Source of the DNA: Treponema sp.
GTDB lineage: Bacteria > Spirochaetota > Spirochaetia > Treponematales > Treponemataceae
Assembly: GCA_002749205.1 (NCBI GenBank)
Contig: PDOP01000014.1
Span: 1-37,751 of the forward strand
Length of the DNA stretch: 37,751 nt
Direction of reading: 5' to 3'
In this document: positions 32,497 to 37,751 of the stretch, piece after piece
How the letters are laid out: every line of letters starts with the position of its first letter
Position numbering within the stretch: the stretch's first letter is position 1
Notes under the pieces: generated by a model
What the model saw: the letters and a program-made list of their open reading frames with translations, nothing else
Database searches by the model: none
What the model was told of the DNA's origin: nothing
Position numbers and translations under genes: made by a program

Positions 32497-35400
32497 ATGA
32501 AAATGCTCAAAAGAAAGCACCTCATAATTGAAATCCTCATATTTACAGTTGTGTCTGTTTCGGCTCTTTTGCTTTTCAAAGGAGTGTCAAAAAAAATCGA
32601 AACAGAGCTAAAGGGGTTTGAAGAATTTTTATACACCAAATTAAAAACTGAAGCCGGAATAAAAGTGGAATACGAGTCGCTTTCACCATCAATACTACCG
32701 CATTTTTCATTTAAAAACATTCAAGTTAAAGATGCCCAAACAGATGTTATTGTTGCTGATTTTAAATATTTTTCTGTTAATTATAATTTAATTGAATTAT
32801 TACGCTCCAATTACGGCAAAGTCGTAAAATCGGTGGACATAAAAAACGGCGGTATCTATTTTGATACAACAGAGAATGCCGAATTGCTGAAAAAAATATC
32901 CACCCTTTTAAAGTCTGACAGTAATGTTTCAAAACAAGAAGAGGTTAAAGAAGATAATAAACAAAAAAACAATAAAGAATTTAGGCTTACCGGCATTGAA
33001 GTTAATTTAAGCAATATTAAACTTGCTTACACTGATAAAATATCAAAATCGGAATTTAATATTTTTTCAGGCTCTATTTATTCCGAAAATGACAGAATTT
33101 TTTACGAGCTTAATTCAAAATGTATTTATTCCAATAATAAAATTAAAATACTCAAAAATCTCAGCCTTAACCTGAATATACAGGGCAATGTATCATCGGA
33201 TTTCTTGTTTTCATCATCTATCATAACTATGGAAAATATTCAGTTTTCCAATTTTGAAACAGACAAACTTTCGTTTTTTGTTTCTTATAAGGACTCTGTT
33301 ATTTCCGCAAGGTCATTTCAAAAAAATCGAGGGCTTGGTATTGTGGCTTCAATGAATACAAAGTCTAATATAGGCGGAGTGTCTCTAAATTTCAATAAAT
33401 TCATGCCTGCCAAGTTAATAACTAACTCAAAAATGAATATATCCTTGAATGAAATTTTACATACAAAACTTAGCGGTGAAACAAAGGTAAAGTTTAATTT
33501 ATCGGAATCCGGAAATCCGAGTTTAGAATGGCTTGCCGACTTAACTGCAACGTCAAAAAAAATCGAACTTAATAAAGCAAACTTACACAATACCAAATTA
33601 AAGATAAAAGGCAACGGTACACAGGATTTTATTCAAATACATAATTTCAGTCTTAATTCAAATGAATTAAATTTTAATGGTAATTTGAGTTACAATTTTA
33701 AAAATAATAACACATTAGCCCATCTTAATTTGGAGTCTCTAAAATTAAAATCAGGTAGTATTTCATCAAAACTAAAACTCACGAATTCAGGCTCTGCATT
33801 TATTTGCGATATAAATAACATTGCCTTAGGAAAAGCTAATTTTTCCGGCGGAAAAATTACAGCAACCCCAAAAGAAAAACAGCTTGATTTTAGTTTTTTA
33901 TTAAAAGACGAAACAGGCAGTTATGAACTTGACGGCTCTTATACTTATGCAAATAAGGCAAGGGCTTCGGAAAAAGGATTTATAGAAATACACGGTGTTC
34001 TAAATGCTATCAATGTACAAAATCTGTATAAATCCGTTGCAACCTTTTCTTCCAAAGGTGCAAATATAAGATCAATAAGCAGATTCAAGCCTTTTAGAAT
34101 TACTTCTGAATTTTATGCTTCTACGGACTTAAAAGACTTTTCATATAATTTTGTCCAGTTCATTTTTGCATCAGTGGAAAAAAACGGGCTGAATTTACTG
34201 ACCTCTTTTAACGGCAACAATTCTTCACTTTCCGTGAATAATATAGACATAGGTTACAGAGATGTAGAGATTTCCGGTAAAGCAAACGCCGATATTGAAA
34301 GCTATAATAATATGAGTTTTGACCTGTCATTCCTTGTTGACTCGATTATGTACTCGGCAACAGGAATGTACTCTGACGGCATGTTGGAAATATACGGTGA
34401 TTATAATTTTGCCTTAAACATTTATGAAAAAAAAGATAAATATGAAGGCAGTTTTCATGTTTCCGAATTACCGATTCCTGTAACTTCTTTCTTTGCCTCA
34501 AAAGGAAAAGCAACACCGTTTGTTTTTTCGACAGATGTCAACTTTGAATGGCGAGATGAAGATAACTGGAACTTTACGTGTCCAAAGGCCGATTTTGTTT
34601 ACAGCAAATCAAATATTAAAACAAATAATAATATATTCGAATTATCTTTTAAAGCAGAAGGAACACAAAAAGAATCAACATTTTACGACATAAAAATTGG
34701 AAATGAAACCTCTTTTTTACAGGGTGATGCTACTGTCAGTCATTTATACGCAGATAATGATGCAAAAGAAAGTTTTATCGCATCTTTGGATTTATCTGAC
34801 ACTGAAAAAACAGAAGCGGTTAAATTTAAATCAAATATTTCGCTTTCAGAGTTAAACGATGTTTATATTGATGCAAAATGTACTCTTGATAATTTAAGCT
34901 TAAACCGCTTTTTTTGGGGACAATCCGAGACAGACAAAATTGACTGTGAAGTTGACTTCATTGGCGGATTGGAAAATTTCTTGTGTAATATCAATTTAGA
35001 TACGCTTGAATTTCATTTGAACAATAAACCCTTGGTTGCCTCAGGCATCTTCTCGCTAGATGACGGTTCATTAGTAATACCCGATGCAAGGTTTTATTGG
35101 AATGATCAGTCAATCACAGAGTTCACACTAAGCTTCTTGCCAAAAGAAGGAACGGGAGACATTAAATTTGATTACTCAGGACATTTAGGACAAAACGAAG
35201 TAGGCGGAAAAGTTGACATAAAAGCAATGAAAATAAACGCATCTGAAGAAGAGGAAGGTCTGCCGGCTATTGCAATAGTAAAAAATTTCTTTGAAGAATT
35301 TTCAGTCAACTTCTCAGTTAATGATTGGTACTTCGGAGAAAAGACAGAAACAAAACCTTTATTACTTTCCATATTTAGAGCCGCAGATCAAGTATCATTC

Positions 35401-36990
35401 TATGGAGGCGAAAACGATGAAATCTACGGGTTTTACATGAATGACGGAAGTCTTACCGTAGAAATATCCGAAAAACTTGAAAACCATGCTTCTATTAACG
35501 GATTGGTACTATCGGATAAACTGGAGATTGATTGTAATAATATTCTCCTTAATATTCCTCAAATTATGAGACTCCTCAGCATAGAAAATTTTGTTACTAT
35601 GACAGACGGCAACCTCAATGGAAACCTGAGCCTAAGAGGAACTCCTAAAAACCCTGAATTCTTTGGTAAATTAAACCTTGATAATTTAAAATTCTTTTCA
35701 CCGGACTTTGCCCCAACCGAGCTTCAAGGAAATAATATACCGATACACTTTACGGGTACATCACTGGAGCTTCCTTACACAGTTTTTACTTCCAAAAAAT
35801 TTGGACTGTGGGCAGAATGCACCTCACAATTTGAAGGCTGGATACCTGAAAATACTGTCGTAAAATGCGGAACACTTGAAGAAAACTTTGCATATATGAA
35901 AACAAAAAACTTGCTATTCCATACAGATGGATATGCTTCCTGTGATTTAATTATGACAATTAAACCTAAACAGTTTAATCTTCAAGGCGATGTACTATTC
36001 GCCAGTGGCAGTTTTGCAATTGCATTTGGTGACTTCGATAAATTTAGAGAAAAATTTAAATACAGCGATATTGATTTTTCTATGAATCTTGCATTACAAC
36101 TTGGAAAAAAAGCCGAATTCAGATGGCCAAATATGAATATGCCTATGTTAAGAGCTTTGACCCCAACCGAAAAACCAATAGTATTTAAAGTTGGTGAAGA
36201 AACAGAAACTCTTAAAATAACGGGTATTGCAAATATGCGTGGCGGCGAACTCCTGTATATAAAAAGGAACTTCTACATAAAAGAAGGAAGTATACGCTTT
36301 TTGGAAAATGCTGTCGGCATAGAGCCATTGATAAGTTTACGAGCTGAAATTCGAGACCAAGATTTAAATGGAGAACAAATAAAACTAATACTATCCGTTA
36401 AAGAGCAACCTTTAATTGGCTCCAGTGATGAATGGATAAGTAACATAACAACATATCCGCCACGCTCAGCTACAGAGGTAAGACAGCTTTTAGGCCAAGT
36501 AATAGTTGGCGACACAGACAAAGAAACCGCAATTCAAGATGCTCTTACAAATGCTACAGACATTCTCTCGCAACTTGGATTTGCAAAAAAAGCTGAAAAC
36601 ACAGTTAGAGACTTCTTGCATCTTGATGTATTTTCATTACGCACACAGATATTACAAAATGTTGTATTCGGAAATATGTTTAAAAATCAAACAAAGACAG
36701 ATTTAAAAGCAGGTAACTATTTAGATAACACAACTTTATACATCGGCAAATATCTTGGTTCCGCAATATATGCCGATGCACTTCTCAATTTAAGCTACTA
36801 CGACCCATTAAAAGACAAAAACCCAAAACAGAAAAAACCCGTATGGAAAAGTGTACTTTTCCAACCGGAAATAGGTCTTGAAATGGTAACACCCTTTTTT
36901 AATTTCAGATGGGCTATATCTCCCACAGATCCTAACACACTGTTTGTGGCAGACACATCTATCACTTTTTCGTGGAAATTTGAATATTAA
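32497..36990 (+). CDS. tamB: TamB-like envelope protein (DUF490)
   Basis: The 1497-residue protein has an N-terminal membrane anchor (about residues 8-28) and an AsmA-like start. A very long run of amphipathic beta-strands follows, as in the lipid-transfer groove of AsmA/TamB proteins. The C-terminal TamB domain contains LRALTPTEKPIVFKVG, GGELLYIKRNFYIKEGSIRF, YPPRSATEVRQLLGQ and a terminal SITFSWKFEY strand, the kind of signal used by outer-membrane beta-barrels. TamB homologues bridge the inner and outer membranes and help carry phospholipids or fold outer-membrane proteins. No TamA gene is next to it. It starts from a promoter almost on the ATG. Confidence 0.88.
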   Translation: MKMLKRKHLIIEILIFTVVSVSALLLFKGVSKKIETELKGFEEFLYTKLKTEAGIKVEYESLSPSILPHFSFKNIQVKDAQTDVIVADFKYFSVNYNLIELLRSNYGKVVKSVDIKNGGIYFDTTENAELLKKISTLLKSDSNVSKQEEVKEDNKQKNNKEFRLTGIEVNLSNIKLAYTDKISKSEFNIFSGSIYSENDRIFYELNSKCIYSNNKIKILKNLSLNLNIQGNVSSDFLFSSSIITMENIQFSNFETDKLSFFVSYKDSVISARSFQKNRGLGIVASMNTKSNIGGVSLNFNKFMPAKLITNSKMNISLNEILHTKLSGETKVKFNLSESGNPSLEWLADLTATSKKIELNKANLHNTKLKIKGNGTQDFIQIHNFSLNSNELNFNGNLSYNFKNNNTLAHLNLESLKLKSGSISSKLKLTNSGSAFICDINNIALGKANFSGGKITATPKEKQLDFSFLLKDETGSYELDGSYTYANKARASEKGFIEIHGVLNAINVQNLYKSVATFSSKGANIRSISRFKPFRITSEFYASTDLKDFSYNFVQFIFASVEKNGLNLLTSFNGNNSSLSVNNIDIGYRDVEISGKANADIESYNNMSFDLSFLVDSIMYSATGMYSDGMLEIYGDYNFALNIYEKKDKYEGSFHVSELPIPVTSFFASKGKATPFVFSTDVNFEWRDEDNWNFTCPKADFVYSKSNIKTNNNIFELSFKAEGTQKESTFYDIKIGNETSFLQGDATVSHLYADNDAKESFIASLDLSDTEKTEAVKFKSNISLSELNDVYIDAKCTLDNLSLNRFFWGQSETDKIDCEVDFIGGLENFLCNINLDTLEFHLNNKPLVASGIFSLDDGSLVIPDARFYWNDQSITEFTLSFLPKEGTGDIKFDYSGHLGQNEVGGKVDIKAMKINASEEEEGLPAIAIVKNFFEEFSVNFSVNDWYFGEKTETKPLLLSIFRAADQVSFYGGENDEIYGFYMNDGSLTVEISEKLENHASINGLVLSDKLEIDCNNILLNIPQIMRLLSIENFVTMTDGNLNGNLSLRGTPKNPEFFGKLNLDNLKFFSPDFAPTELQGNNIPIHFTGTSLELPYTVFTSKKFGLWAECTSQFEGWIPENTVVKCGTLEENFAYMKTKNLLFHTDGYASCDLIMTIKPKQFNLQGDVLFASGSFAIAFGDFDKFREKFKYSDIDFSMNLALQLGKKAEFRWPNMNMPMLRALTPTEKPIVFKVGEETETLKITGIANMRGGELLYIKRNFYIKEGSIRFLENAVGIEPLISLRAEIRDQDLNGEQIKLILSVKEQPLIGSSDEWISNITTYPPRSATEVRQLLGQVIVGDTDKETAIQDALTNATDILSQLGFAKKAENTVRDFLHLDVFSLRTQILQNVVFGNMFKNQTKTDLKAGNYLDNTTLYIGKYLGSAIYADALLNLSYYDPLKDKNPKQKKPVWKSVLFQPEIGLEMVTPFFNFRWAISPTDPNTLFVADTSITFSWKFEY

Positions 36991-37042
36991 AGCAATTAAA
37001 AAAACAGATGCTTTTAGACCATATTATAAACCCTTTTCTTAG

Positions 37043-37751
37043 TTACACTTTAAACTTATTAACTTCTTCTGATAAGTTCTTAATACTTTCTTTATTTTGT
37101 TGTGTAAGCTCACTTACTTCTTGGACAGCGTTATTTATTTGAGTTGCACCACTAGCCATTTCATTCATGCTTTCACTGATTATTCTAGTAAGCTCATCAA
37201 GTTTTCGCATTTCTTCAGCTACTTGCTCTCCACCTTTGAGCATTTCGGCGGAACCGTCTTTTACTTCACTGGTTATACCATCTACACTTTCAATAAGTGC
37301 CAATAATTTCTCACTTTGAACTTTTCTTGTTTCTGCTATTCGCATTATACCTGCACTTCTTAATTTTACCTGATTAACCTTTTCAAATATTGCAGCGAAA
37401 CTATTTCCTATATTATTTGATGATTTAGAAACCATTTCAATTTCTGCACTTAAGTTTTTAAGTGCTACTGTAATTATCTTTGCCTGTGATGCCGATTCTT
37501 CAGCAAGCTTTCTAATTTCATCAGCAACAACTGCAAAGCCTTTTCCTGCATCTCCTGCGTGGGCGGCTTCAATCGCAGCATTCATGGCTAGGAGGTTTGT
37601 CTGGCTTGCAATATTTTGAATTATAGTTGATGCCTCCATAAGGCTCCCTGACTCTTCTAGAATCTTTTGAACTTCTTGCTCTGATTCATTGATAACATTT
37701 TTACCTTCTGAAGATTCTGTAACAAGCTCAGCGATAAGTTGATCATTTTTA
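37043..37751 (-). CDS. methyl-accepting chemotaxis protein, C-terminal part cut by the right edge
   Basis: The frame is open to the window's right edge, so only the last 235 or so residues are seen. An internal Met at 37639 is not the start. The signalling tip is clear: [47 protein letters not shown] is the near-invariant hairpin that contacts CheA and CheW (37490-37630), followed by a long coiled coil with heptads and methylation-type Glu/Gln pairs. No pentapeptide CheR-docking tail is present. The sensor and membrane parts lie outside the window. It is convergent with tamB, with 52 bases between. Confidence 0.95.
   Translation of the reverse strand, partial: KNDQLIAELVTESSEGKNVINESEQEVQKILEESGSLMEASTIIQNIASQTNLLAMNAAIEAAHAGDAGKGFAVVADEIRKLAEESASQAKIITVALKNLSAEIEMVSKSSNNIGNSFAAIFEKVNQVKLRSAGIMRIAETRKVQSEKLLALIESVDGITSEVKDGSAEMLKGGEQVAEEMRKLDELTRIISESMNEMASGATQINNAVQEVSELTQQNKESIKNLSEEVNKFKV

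Overview
The window looks like chromosomal DNA from a host-associated spirochaete, most likely a Treponema of the T. denticola type. This is inferred from the AT-rich composition, the arginine deiminase and ornithine carbamoyltransferase genes, the archaeal-type glycyl-tRNA synthetase, spirochaetal lipoprotein signals, an OmpA-family protein with FlgD-like repeats, and TamB and MCP genes. No tRNA, rRNA, CRISPR array, insertion sequence or prophage was recognised. The species cannot be fixed from the sequence alone.

Layout. 1-2.5 kb is a poorly conserved accessory stretch: a gene cut by the left edge, two unrecognised small proteins, the decayed tail of a HicB-type antitoxin, a degenerate short ORF, a small zinc-ribbon protein with a TTG start, and a small NlpE-like lipoprotein. 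2.9-5.3 kb (-) is gpsA-ffh. 5.5-8.8 kb holds arcA plus a Smr-domain gene (+) facing an ornithine carbamoyltransferase gene (-). 8.9-10.3 kb (-) is a FetA/FetB-type ABC exporter. 10.4-12.2 kb (-) is an M3 oligoendopeptidase, divergent from the tldD-tldE pair (12.4-15.1 kb). 15.6-18 kb (+) has a GerM-domain protein, a YugP-type membrane metallopeptidase and a cysteine hydrolase. 18-22 kb (-) is murB, then the gltX-glyS pair. 22.5-29.9 kb (-) is a two-gene envelope operon: an OmpA-family barrel protein followed by a 1736-residue modular lipoprotein. 30.4-37 kb (+) has a secreted unknown, a TatD-family nuclease and a TamB homologue. A chemoreceptor gene (-) runs off the right edge.

The most unusual feature is what lies between the genes. 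The five large intergenic gaps (about 2.5-2.9, 7.3-7.75, 15.1-15.54, 22.1-22.27 and 30.2-30.37 kb) are filled with eight copies, in both orientations, of one structured repeat that I do not recognise. Each copy folds as an outer stem, a conserved 6x6 internal loop (TCTATC facing ATTATG), an inner stem and, in four copies, a hairpin with a conserved 20-nt loop. The stem sequences differ between copies while pairing is kept, so the structure is conserved more than the sequence. A second, two-hairpin repeat precedes the cysteine hydrolase and tamB genes and also shows compensatory change.

Several promoters match the sigma-70 consensus with exact 17-base spacing. At three genes (GerM-domain protein, secreted unknown, tamB) the -10 box is so close to the start codon that leaderless or near-leaderless mRNAs are predicted.
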